Below are positions 5,052-11,981 of a DNA stretch of 11,981 nt, in pieces. Made by a program: the position numbers and the translations under genes. Source of the stretch: Dehalococcoidia bacterium. GTDB taxonomy: Bacteria; Chloroflexota; Dehalococcoidia; E44-bin15. The stretch's first letter is position 1, and every line of letters starts with the position of its first letter. The stretch is from positions 1-11,981 of the forward strand of contig DAOUVR010000014.1 in the NCBI GenBank assembly GCA_030667555.1. Direction: 5' to 3'. The notes under the pieces are model-generated. The model saw only the letters and a program-made list of their open reading frames with translations, was not told the DNA's origin and did no database searches.

Positions 5052-6590
5052 ATGAAAAAGGGACTGGAAGATAGCAACGGCACAGAGAGAACAGCGACGC
5101 ATCCTGCAATCCTTGTGATTGAGGACGACCGGGCTCTGTCGCACTTAATCCAGACAAACCTTCGGCGTCTGGGTTTTCATACGGATGGCGTGTCGGATGG
5201 CGCTGAAGCGATTGACTGGATAGTCAACAATGCGGTCACACTGGCGCTGCTGGACTACCGTCTGCCAGACATGAGCGGCGAGCAAGTGATGAAAGCTCTG
5301 GCCAGGCAGAAGCGCACCGTTCCCTTCATCGTTATCACCGGACATGGTGACGAAAAGGTAGCGGTGGAGATGATGAAGCTTGGTGCACGAGACTACCTGG
5401 TGAAGGACACGGCATTTCTTGACCGGCTGCCTCGAGCAGTGGAACGAACGATTAAACAGCTAGCTATCGAGGACAAACTGGCTGAGGCAGGGGAGGTGCT
5501 GCGGGAAAGCGAGGGCAAATACAGGACATTGTTGGAGACTAGCGCAGCTCCTGTTTACTGGGTGGAGGTGCCAGGCGGGGAGATAACGTTTGTCAACAAG
5601 AAAGCAGAGGAACTGTTCGGAAGGAAAAGAAAAGACCTGCTGGGCCGCAAGCTTTTTGAGTTTGTCCCTGAAGATGAAGTAGCGCTTCACCGGGAGAAAA
5701 TGAAGGAAGCTGCTAAGGAGATGAAAATCGAACAGCAGCCAATACCTCAAGTCATAGTAAGGCCTGGCGGCGAGCTTAGATACACAGAGGTATACCCAAT
5801 CCTGTTTCAATCGGAGGGAAAGATAGTAGGACAGGTTGTATGCCCAGATATCACCGAGCGCAAACAGGCGGAGGAGGAGCTTACCAAAAGCGAAGCAAAG
5901 TATCGAAGTCTTATTGAGACAACCAGTGCGGGAGTAGCCATCACTGACCTGAAAGGTGAGTTTACTCTAGTAAATGAAGCACTTTGCCTAATGATCGGCT
6001 ATTCGCCGGAGGAACTAATCGGCAAGCCATTCGCCGATTTTTTGCACCCAGAGGATAGGACAGGTGTGGTTACCACTTTCATTAACGCCCTAAAAGGTCA
6101 GATCACTCACCCTTCTTTGGAATTCCGAGTAGTTCACAAAGATGGGCACGATGTATGGTGTGCTTCGTCCCCTACGGCTCTTACCCACGAAAAACATACA
6201 ACTGGATTCAATGCCATTATCACAGACATTACCGAGCGCAAACGGGCGGAGGAGGCGGTGAGGGAATCGGAAGAAAAACTCCGCCTAATGTTTCATTGCG
6301 TTGAAGACAGCATTGTGGCTACTGACCTAGAAGGCAATATTGTTGAGGCGAACGACGCAGCAGTTCACATGTTTGGATACATTAGTAAGGAACAGCTTAT
6401 TGGTCGAAGCGCCGTTGAGCTTGTATCGCCCAGAGAGCGTGCCAGGCTTATGCACGACATGGGAAAAACACTTGAAGAGGGACATCCCATCTTGAGGTCA
6501 GAGTACGCCGTGGTAGGCGCGGATGGCATGGAATATGAAGCTGAGATCAGCAATGGCCTGCTGTGTGATAGCTCGGGCAATCCAGCGTGA
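5052..6590 (+). CDS. REC-PAS-PAS-PAS protein, N-terminal part of a cyclic-di-GMP regulator split by an in-frame TGA
   Basis: 512 aa. The receiver (about 18-130) has E24-D25-D26, phospho-acceptor D68 in LLDYRLPDMSG, T96 and K118. Three PAS domains follow at about 154-275, 280-400 and 404-512; the first two end in DITERKQAEEE and DITERKRAEE. The third stops at TGA (codon 513) just after DSSGNPA. The same frame continues beyond the stop with FIGVVRDITERKRAEEE, the missing end of this PAS domain. This and the 6603 frame were therefore one protein of about 1,201 residues. The fourth PAS shows the same place uninterrupted (AGNPVLVIGISQDITGRKRAEEE). Alone, this part would be a receiver with sensory domains but no output. 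ATG 5052 has only a weak upstream CAGG; an in-frame TTG at 5016 is the alternative start. It probably belongs to the 4114 operon. Confidence 0.85.
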   Translation: MKKGLEDSNGTERTATHPAILVIEDDRALSHLIQTNLRRLGFHTDGVSDGAEAIDWIVNNAVTLALLDYRLPDMSGEQVMKALARQKRTVPFIVITGHGDEKVAVEMMKLGARDYLVKDTAFLDRLPRAVERTIKQLAIEDKLAEAGEVLRESEGKYRTLLETSAAPVYWVEVPGGEITFVNKKAEELFGRKRKDLLGRKLFEFVPEDEVALHREKMKEAAKEMKIEQQPIPQVIVRPGGELRYTEVYPILFQSEGKIVGQVVCPDITERKQAEEELTKSEAKYRSLIETTSAGVAITDLKGEFTLVNEALCLMIGYSPEELIGKPFADFLHPEDRTGVVTTFINALKGQITHPSLEFRVVHKDGHDVWCASSPTALTHEKHTTGFNAIITDITERKRAEEAVRESEEKLRLMFHCVEDSIVATDLEGNIVEANDAAVHMFGYISKEQLIGRSAVELVSPRERARLMHDMGKTLEEGHPILRSEYAVVGADGMEYEAEISNGLLCDSSGNPA

Positions 6591-6602
6591 TTCATTGGCG
6601 TT

Positions 6603-8657
6603 GTGAGAGATATCACCGAGCGCAAGCGGGCGGAGGAGGAGTTGCGGGCCAGTGAGGAGAAATGGCGAGCCACGGTTGAGAACGCCCCGGTGGGTGTGGG
6701 CATAACCGACATGGATGGAAAGTTCCTTAGCATGAACCAGGCATATTGCGACATGCTGGGCTATTCCTTCGACGAGCTGCGAAATCTGACCTTCGATGAG
6801 ATAACCCACCACGATGACAGGGAGAGGAGCCGTGAAGAATTTGGCACGCTGCTGAAGGGAGACAGCGGGTCGGTCGAATTCGAGAAACGATACATCCGTA
6901 AAGACGGTTCAACAGTGAATGCCCTTCAGAAGGGGGGCATTGTGCGGGACACTGCTGGAAACCCGGTGCTCGTTATCGGCATCAGCCAAGACATCACCGG
7001 GCGCAAGCGGGCGGAGGAGGAGATAAAGCGTCATGCCAAGCGCGCTGAAGCGCTCCATACAGTTGCCCATGCGGTGAGCCAGACCCTGGACCTGGATGAT
7101 ATGCTAAGTAATACGATGGATACAGTAACAGGGGTCATGGAGGTAGATGTTGCTAACGTGTATCTTCTAGATGAAGGCACTGGAGAACTGATTCTCACCA
7201 CTCATAAGGGGGTGTCCAACGAGTTTATTGCAAGCATGAGCATTTTGAAGCTGGATCAGGAGGAAATCGAGAAGCTGCGTCAGTGGAAAGAGCCGACCAT
7301 TGCGCTGGAAAGGGCGTTAAATCAGCCTAATCTAGCCAGGATAACACAAGCGGTACAAAATGAGGGACTGCAATCACGTATTGTCGTGCCGTTGTGGTTG
7401 AAAGGTGTCGTTTCGGGCGCAATTGCGCTTGCCTGCCGCTATCCCCGCCAGTATAGCGCTGAGGAGATAGCCCTGCTCCAGGCTGTAAGTAACGAGATAG
7501 GAATGGGTATAGAGAATGCCCAACTGCTGGAGAGGACAAGAGAGCTATCGGTCACTGATGAACTGACGGAGCTATACAATCGACGTCACTTCTACCAGGC
7601 GCTTGAGGCAGAGATAGACCGCGCGCAGCGCTATGGTCACGCTTTCTGTTTGGCAATTCTCGACCTCGACAGCTTCAAAGAATACAATGACCGGTTTGGG
7701 CACCTTAATGGGGATGCAGTTTTGAGATCTCTTGCCCGTACGCTCAAGTCAGCACTGAGGAAGAGCGATATGGCTTTCCGCTACGGTGGCGACGAGTTTA
7801 CTATCATCTTGCCGGTAACAGAGGCTTATAGAGCCAGGAAGATTGTAGACCGCATCAGCTCAAAGTGGCTGGAAACGCCTAAGTCAGACAATCTCATTCT
7901 GGAAGCTCATCTGGGTTTTAGCGCTGGAATCGCTCAATTCCCTCAGGATGCTGGAACGGCTGATGGCCTGGTATTCCTTGCCGACACTGCCCTGTACCAT
8001 TCAAAGAGGCAGGGAGGATACAAATCTTCACTGGTGTCCGATCTGGGGGCAGTGACACTGGGCGTCCTGGACAGTGCAATGCTGGACCACGTCTATGCCC
8101 TGGCGGCTACGGTAGATGCCAGAGACCCCTACACCTATGGTCATTCAGAGAGGGTCGCATACATATCGGAAACAATAGGCAGAGCTATCGGGCTATCAAT
8201 GGATGAATTAGTGAACCTACATGCTGCTGCCCTCCTTCACGATATCGGTAAGGTGGGCGTCCCTGACTCAATCCTGACCAAGCCTGGTAGGCTAACCGAG
8301 GATGAATGGCGGGTGATGGGAAGGCACCCTGTTGAAGGGGCAAGGATAGTTGGCCATGTAACGGAACTGGCGGCGCTGGTGCCGATGATCCGGCACCACC
8401 ACGAGTGGTATGACGGCACGGGATACCCGGATAGACTCAAGGGTGAAGATATACCCCTTGGCGCCAGAATTATAAGCATAGCTGATGCCTACGACACCAT
8501 GACCACACAGCGTCCTTACAGGGATACTGTGTCTGAGGAGGAAGCGCTTGAGGAGCTCAGGCGGTGTTCGGGCACTCAGTTTGACCTTGAGCTTGTGAGG
8601 GCGTTCTGCGGGATCGTCGAGGAACATAATAAGAGAAAAATAAGGGTTGGCGGTTAG
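6603..8657 (+). CDS. PAS-GAF-GGDEF-HD-GYP cyclic-di-GMP cyclase/phosphodiesterase, C-terminal part of the split protein
   Basis: 684 aa if started at GTG 6603, which has no convincing Shine-Dalgarno. It is in frame with the 5052 gene. It opens with the tail of PAS3, then a PAS domain (about 18-140), a GAF domain (about 146-310) and a diguanylate cyclase (about 317-475). The cyclase has an intact GGDEF at 395-399 and an RxxD inhibitory site (R386-KSD389) exactly five residues before it. The last domain (about 495-675) is an HD-GYP phosphodiesterase: H514, H546-D547-IGK, H598-HHE and DGTGYP at 604-609. It can therefore in principle both make and break cyclic-di-GMP, the second messenger for attachment and motility. 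Which activity wins is normally set by the sensory domains. Without readthrough, control by the upstream receiver would be lost. The stop lies five bases before the phosphohexomutase start. Confidence 0.88.
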   Translation: MRDITERKRAEEELRASEEKWRATVENAPVGVGITDMDGKFLSMNQAYCDMLGYSFDELRNLTFDEITHHDDRERSREEFGTLLKGDSGSVEFEKRYIRKDGSTVNALQKGGIVRDTAGNPVLVIGISQDITGRKRAEEEIKRHAKRAEALHTVAHAVSQTLDLDDMLSNTMDTVTGVMEVDVANVYLLDEGTGELILTTHKGVSNEFIASMSILKLDQEEIEKLRQWKEPTIALERALNQPNLARITQAVQNEGLQSRIVVPLWLKGVVSGAIALACRYPRQYSAEEIALLQAVSNEIGMGIENAQLLERTRELSVTDELTELYNRRHFYQALEAEIDRAQRYGHAFCLAILDLDSFKEYNDRFGHLNGDAVLRSLARTLKSALRKSDMAFRYGGDEFTIILPVTEAYRARKIVDRISSKWLETPKSDNLILEAHLGFSAGIAQFPQDAGTADGLVFLADTALYHSKRQGGYKSSLVSDLGAVTLGVLDSAMLDHVYALAATVDARDPYTYGHSERVAYISETIGRAIGLSMDELVNLHAAALLHDIGKVGVPDSILTKPGRLTEDEWRVMGRHPVEGARIVGHVTELAALVPMIRHHHEWYDGTGYPDRLKGEDIPLGARIISIADAYDTMTTQRPYRDTVSEEEALEELRRCSGTQFDLELVRAFCGIVEEHNKRKIRVGG

Positions 8658-8662
8658 GAGCT

Positions 8663-10027
8663 ATGCAAACTACGAGGCTATTTGGAACCAGTGGCATCAG
8701 GGGTGTGGTCAATCAAGACCTGACGCCGCAACTGTGCCAGGCAGTGGGCCAGACGATTGGTGCAACCCTGCCTACACATTCAAGGGTATGTATTGCCACT
8801 GATACGCGGGTGAGCCGGGAAATGGTCAAGAACGCCGTCACTTTAAGCTTGCTTTCTTCAGGCGTAGATGTGACCAGCTTTGGAATTCTCCCCACCCCGG
8901 CGCTGGCGCTACTAACCCGCGAGATGGGATTTGACACCGGCATCATGATCACTGCTTCGCATAATCCCCCAGAGTATAACGGCATCAAGCTTTTCAATGG
9001 GAACTCTATGGGATATAGCCGGGCTCAGGAAGCCGAGATAGAGCAGTTGATGAGTAAAAAGACAGTGAAAGTAAGCTTCCTGGGCACGCTCAGTCCAGGT
9101 CAACGGTTGAAGGAAACCTACTTCCAGTTCATACAGGACAGGTTCTCCGGCAAGAGATTCGACCGCTATATGAAAATAGTCGTTGACCCGGGAAACGGTG
9201 CCGCTGCGGGATTTGCCAGCGAGCTTTTCTCCACCATGGGCTTCAAGGTAATGCCCTTGAACGATGAGCCAGATGGGCTTTTCCCGGGAAGAGACCCCGA
9301 GCCCGGAGAGGATACGCTGCAGGAAACGGTGGAGTTCCTCAGAAAGGAGAAGGCTGACCTCGCCGTCTGTTTCGACGGCGATGCCGACCGGGTTGTGTTC
9401 TGCGACAGGGAGGGGTTCCTCGGATTCAATGAAATGGTCGCCTATATCTCCAGGATTGTTGCGATGAAGACGGGGAGGAAGAAAATTGCTACCACCGTCG
9501 AAACGGGCAGACTTCTCGACCTATCGGTGGCGGATCTGGGAGTGGAGGTGGTGCGGGGGATGGTTGGGGATACGGATGTCGCCTATCTGGCAAGGGAGCT
9601 CAATGCTGCCATAGGGGTGGAGGGAGTGGGGGTGTATATAATCCCGGAGGCGGGATACTACCCCGACAGTATTTTCGCTGTACTTACACTCCTCAGCCAT
9701 CTGAACGATACGCGTGATATCAGAGGATTCTTCGATGAGATTCCCAGGCTTTTTTTCGAGAAGAGCAAGATACAGTGCCCCAATAGGCTCAAAGAGGATG
9801 TCATGGTGGAGATAAGGAAAAGGGTCCATCTCTTTGAAGCCAGTGAGATGAATATCCTGGATGGGCTGAGGCTTGAATACGATGATGCCTGGATGCTTAT
9901 CAGGGCTAGCGGCACCGAGCCAGCCATCAGGGTCATTGCGGAGGCTCCATCGCGATCGAGAACCGTAGAGCTCCTGGCCGAGGGGGCCGAGGCAGTTCAT
10001 TCATGTCTTGCGAGGTGCGAGCTATGA
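8663..10027 (+). CDS. Phosphohexomutase (phosphoglucosamine mutase/phosphomannomutase, GlmM-like)
   Basis: 454 aa, the normal length for the alpha-D-phosphohexomutase family, which moves a phosphate between C6 and C1 of a hexose or hexosamine phosphate on the way to nucleotide sugars. It shows FGTSGIRG at 7-14, the phosphoserine loop TASHNPPEYNGIKL with S99, the metal loop DGDADR at 238-243, and the C-terminal phosphate-binding RASGTEPAIR at 414-423. FGTSGIRG and NPPEYNG resemble archaeal-type GlmM/PMM more than classic bacterial GlmM. The sugar-specificity loop, usually GGEGNGG or GEESGH, reads GVEGVGV here (E320), so the substrate is uncertain. ATG 8663 has AGGAG two bases upstream, which is rather close. 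It starts five bases after the GGDEF/HD-GYP stop and overlaps the next gene by four bases, so the three may be co-transcribed. Confidence 0.9.
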   Translation: MQTTRLFGTSGIRGVVNQDLTPQLCQAVGQTIGATLPTHSRVCIATDTRVSREMVKNAVTLSLLSSGVDVTSFGILPTPALALLTREMGFDTGIMITASHNPPEYNGIKLFNGNSMGYSRAQEAEIEQLMSKKTVKVSFLGTLSPGQRLKETYFQFIQDRFSGKRFDRYMKIVVDPGNGAAAGFASELFSTMGFKVMPLNDEPDGLFPGRDPEPGEDTLQETVEFLRKEKADLAVCFDGDADRVVFCDREGFLGFNEMVAYISRIVAMKTGRKKIATTVETGRLLDLSVADLGVEVVRGMVGDTDVAYLARELNAAIGVEGVGVYIIPEAGYYPDSIFAVLTLLSHLNDTRDIRGFFDEIPRLFFEKSKIQCPNRLKEDVMVEIRKRVHLFEASEMNILDGLRLEYDDAWMLIRASGTEPAIRVIAEAPSRSRTVELLAEGAEAVHSCLARCEL

Positions 10028-10569
10028 AGGTGGTCTTTCTCTGTGGGGGCATCGGGAAGAGGATGCTCCCTATTACCGAGGACAAGTTCCTGCTCAAGTT
10101 TCTGGGGAAAACCCTGCTAGAACACCAGATCGAGAGGGCAAAGGAGGCTGGGCTGACGGACTTCGTTTTTGTCGCAAGTCCGAGCAATATCGACAGAGTG
10201 GGAGAAATCATAAAGAGCCTTCCTGGTGTCAAGGCCGAACTGGCCTTCCAGATTCGGCCGATGGGAATTGCTGATGCACTCAGGAGTGCTGAGCGCTTTT
10301 TCGACGGTGAAATCATCGTGCTCAACCCGAACGACATCTTCGAAAGCTCAGCCTATAGCAGCATTATTGAAGCTGTCAGTGACAACTCTGGCATTTCATA
10401 CCTGCTTGGCTGCGAAGTGAAAAGCTATTTCCCCGGGGGCTACCTTGTGGTGGACGAGAACAACGAGTTGCAATTCATCATTGAAAAGCCAGGCAAGGGT
10501 ATGGAGCCGAGTAATCTGGTGAACGTCATGGTCCACCTCCATACCGATCCAAAGCAGCCACAATTGTGA
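10024..10569 (+). CDS. Sugar nucleotidyltransferase (NTP_transferase family), apparently C-terminally truncated
   Basis: 181 aa. The protein opens MKVVFLCGGIGKRMLPITED, a variant of the GGxGTRLxPLT nucleotide-binding signature with K-R in place of T-R, and continues KFLLKFLGKTLLEHQ. Further on are MGIADAL at 80-86, the metal-binding D104 in LNPNDIFE, PGGYLVVDENNELQ and IIEKP at 152-156. Members add a nucleoside monophosphate to a sugar 1-phosphate, the step after the upstream mutase. ATG 10024 overlaps the mutase stop (ATGA) and has GAGGTG six bases upstream, so the two are translationally coupled. The catalytic core is present, but the frame ends at HLHTDPKQPQL and the usual extra 50 or more residues are missing. 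Other frames do not obviously continue it. A 3' deletion or insertion near 10550 is likely; a natural short form is possible. The substrate is unknown. Confidence 0.8.
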   Translation: MKVVFLCGGIGKRMLPITEDKFLLKFLGKTLLEHQIERAKEAGLTDFVFVASPSNIDRVGEIIKSLPGVKAELAFQIRPMGIADALRSAERFFDGEIIVLNPNDIFESSAYSSIIEAVSDNSGISYLLGCEVKSYFPGGYLVVDENNELQFIIEKPGKGMEPSNLVNVMVHLHTDPKQPQL

Positions 10570-10577
10570 TTGACGCT

Positions 10578-10688
10578 ATGGTCATCGTAGTTGCAGTAGC
10601 TATCGTAACAACCGTTACGGTTGTTGTTACTGTCGGGATCAATTACTCGTATTACAGAGAACAGTGTTGCATTCACCAACGTCAATGA
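10578..10688 (+). CDS. Possible 36-aa single-pass membrane peptide
   Basis: The frame reads MVIVVAVAIVTTVTVV, then VTVGINYSYYREQCC and IHQRQ: about 20 hydrophobic residues followed by a polar, Cys-Cys-containing tail, as in small membrane proteins. An in-frame GTG at 10566 would add four residues. There is no clear Shine-Dalgarno. The DNA is rich in GTT/GTA and includes an 8-bp hairpin (10607-10614 with 10618-10625), so the valine run may only reflect low-complexity sequence. I do not recognise a family. Confidence 0.25.
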   Translation: MVIVVAVAIVTTVTVVVTVGINYSYYREQCCIHQRQ

Positions 10689-11047
10689 GCCGCATTTGAA
10701 CAGCTTACTCAAAGAGTGGGTGATACTCACAAGCGTGGAGAGTGGCCGTCCATGGCCTCATAACGAAATCGGAAGAGCCAGGTTGTGTGACGGGGGAGAA
10801 ACATATGCGCCGCGGCGATGGTTCCAGGGACCTGTGGACGGGGTTGCATTTTGATTTGGGGGTATTTCAGTTGACGTTCATGGGCTACCTGTAGGAGGCA
10901 CTTGGAGAACCATTACTTGATGAACTCCGCCATCGTCAATGGTAGTGCTGATACCAGTTGGAATGGCTGGCGGTATCGGCGGCGCTTTTGCGCGTTGGAA
11001 CCCCACGCGGGGGATTATCCTGTTGTTGGCTAGTGTGGCAATCATTA
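10689..11047. other. Unassigned intergenic stretch
   Basis: I see no recognisable gene, RNA or repeat here. The frames that are open on either strand (for example 10621-10854 plus and 10878-11117 minus) have no start signal or motif, and the second runs through the tRNA. It follows the truncated nucleotidyltransferase, so it may be DNA brought in by a rearrangement, or decayed sequence. A small GCGC-TTTT-GCGC palindrome lies near 10982. Confidence 0.5.
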
Positions 11048-11123
11048 TGGTCGGGGTGGCCGGATTTGAACCGGCGACCTCATGGTCCCAAACCATGCGC
11101 GCTAACCACTGCGCCACACCCCG
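11048..11123 (-). tRNA. tRNA-Pro (anticodon UGG)
   Basis: The reverse complement folds into a full cloverleaf of 76 bases: acceptor stem CGGGGTG with CACCCCG, a D arm closed by GCGC/GCGC, anticodon stem CATGG/CCATG around loop TTTGGGA, a five-base variable loop AGGTC, and T arm GCCGG-TTCAAAT-CCGGC. The anticodon is TGG, reading proline CCA and, by wobble, other CCN codons. The discriminator is A, and the 3' CCA is encoded in the DNA. It lies 12 bases after the lipoprotein gene on the same strand, so the two may share a transcript. Confidence 0.95.
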
Positions 11124-11135
11124 GAATCTATAGCT

Positions 11136-11981
11136 TCAGGGCAGAGGCATCTCCTCAGCCTCTGCCGCCTCTGGCGGCAGCTCGATGGTGACTGGCTCGT
11201 TGATGTGGTGCATAATAATTGTTATCGCCATATCGGCAGTGGGAACGAAACTGCTGTATGGCTCCGGCGTTAAGCCTAAAGATTCAGGTGTAAATGCCAT
11301 GGTGAGATTCATCGTTGTCTTTCGAGTGAAGTATGTGTCCTTTGCTATCCATTGCATGACGGAGAGATCGGTAAGCACTTCTTCAAGGTCCAGATCAGGC
11401 GGCAATCCTCCCTCTGCCCCAGCCCATTGCAGCAGTGCCCAGAGTGTTTCCATGTCGGGCGTCAGTTTGAGAACGTAGCACTCGGTTCCATCGACTGCCT
11501 CGGTGCCAAGGAGTTCCACATCGACATCCAACAGCAAATCAAGCTGTTGGGATGCTATGTCCTGCTTCTCCCACTCATACTCCATCAGCGGACTCTTCGT
11601 CCACACTGCAGGTTCAGGGGGAAATTCCTGTCCCATATAAAACCAATCGTCTACGATATACGCTTCCACCGACGTTTCCATGTGCTCTAAACCGGGACTT
11701 TCGATAGTCATGTATATATCCATGTACAAATTCTCAGTTGGTCTATCCAGAGCGCCGTTGGCATTAACAGCCATTAAAAGATTAGTTATCTCTCCCTCTG
11801 CCGCAAACGACATATCCATTGTCGTGTCCATTTGAAACTGGCATGTATCCAGTTCATCCAATGCTGTAATAGTCTGGTCTCTTATCTGTTCAGCAGTTAC
11901 ACCAGATACAGGAGTCTGTGTCGGAGTAGGAGTCTCGACTGGCCCTTCGGTGGTACCACAGGCGAAGGCCGCTACCAGCAG
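11136..11981 (-). CDS. Secreted lipoprotein, LolA/LppX-like or DUF6612-like (start beyond the window edge)
   Basis: The frame is open from the right edge to a TGA at 11136, giving 281 residues with the N-terminus missing. The first visible residues, LLVAAFACGTTEG, look like the end of a lipoprotein signal peptide with A-F-A-C as lipobox; Phe at -2 is unusual. A Pro/Thr linker (VETPTPTQTPVSG) follows, then a domain of alternating beta strands such as QMDTTMDMSFAAEGE and ENLYMDIYMTIE, with DDWFYMG and ECYVLKL. This pattern suits the LolA/LppX-like half-barrel that carries lipid or other hydrophobic ligands, including DUF6612 proteins, but the assignment rests on pattern only. The protein is acidic (EAAEAEEMPLP at its end). 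It would be anchored on the outer face of the membrane. The TTG at 11861 is internal and not the start. Confidence 0.75.
   Translation of the reverse strand: MLVAAFACGTTEGPVETPTPTQTPVSGVTAEQIRDQTITALDELDTCQFQMDTTMDMSFAAEGEITNLLMAVNANGALDRPTENLYMDIYMTIESPGLEHMETSVEAYIVDDWFYMGQEFPPEPAVWTKSPLMEYEWEKQDIASQQLDLLLDVDVELLGTEAVDGTECYVLKLTPDMETLWALLQWAGAEGGLPPDLDLEEVLTDLSVMQWIAKDTYFTRKTTMNLTMAFTPESLGLTPEPYSSFVPTADMAITIIMHHINEPVTIELPPEAAEAEEMPLP

Noticed and set aside
6588..6590. UGA recoded as an amino acid genome-wide (glycine or tryptophan)
   Set aside because: TGA also ends the phosphohexomutase at its normal family length, inside a standard ATGA overlap, and ends the lipoprotein gene. The sense codons around it are ordinary, so a general code change is unlikely.
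10878..11117. 79-aa minus-strand ORF
   Set aside because: Its N-terminal third is the tRNA-Pro read as protein, a common annotation artefact.

Overview
The window is a bacterial chromosome segment of moderate GC. It is probably from an uncultured environmental lineage, and the style suggests Chloroflexota/Dehalococcoidia. That placement is an inference from three things: PAS-rich kinases joined by ITERKRAEE linkers, an archaeal-looking phosphohexomutase, and intergenic DNA full of G-rich and GTCATTGCGA-type repeats. No marker gene here settles it.

Positions 1-895 hold a G-rich repeat block, a strong hairpin and a 46-codon ORF resembling the start of a sensor kinase. Positions 896-3125 are a two-gene signalling operon: a REC-PAS-HisKA_3 kinase followed one base later by a NarL/LuxR response regulator. 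Positions 3126-4113 are almost 1 kb of repeats: a branched hairpin ending in a T run, a 154-bp element with terminal inverted repeats, and a diverged second copy of the 1-295 block. Positions 4114-8657 are a second signalling unit. It has a short HisKA-type kinase whose phospho-accepting His is replaced by Gln, a 17-codon ORF that looks like a response-regulator start, and a very large REC-PAS4-GAF-GGDEF-HD-GYP cyclic-di-GMP protein split by one in-frame TGA. Positions 8663-10569 carry a phosphohexomutase and an overlapping sugar-nucleotidyltransferase that looks cut off at its C-terminus. Positions 10570-11047 are mostly unassigned, apart from a possible 36-aa membrane peptide. The minus strand then carries a tRNA-Pro (UGG) and a lipoprotein gene that runs off the right edge.

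The first operon should sense a signal through PAS and change transcription through the NarL-type regulator. The second appears built to turn phosphorylation and PAS/GAF inputs into cyclic-di-GMP synthesis or breakdown, but its kinase lacks the usual His and its output protein is interrupted. The locus therefore looks like PAS-module genes being duplicated, shuffled at near-identical linker DNA and partly decaying. I see no defence system, CRISPR array or clearly new gene system. The most interesting points are the two specific defects in the second signalling unit, the duplicated upstream region, and the recombination-like seams.
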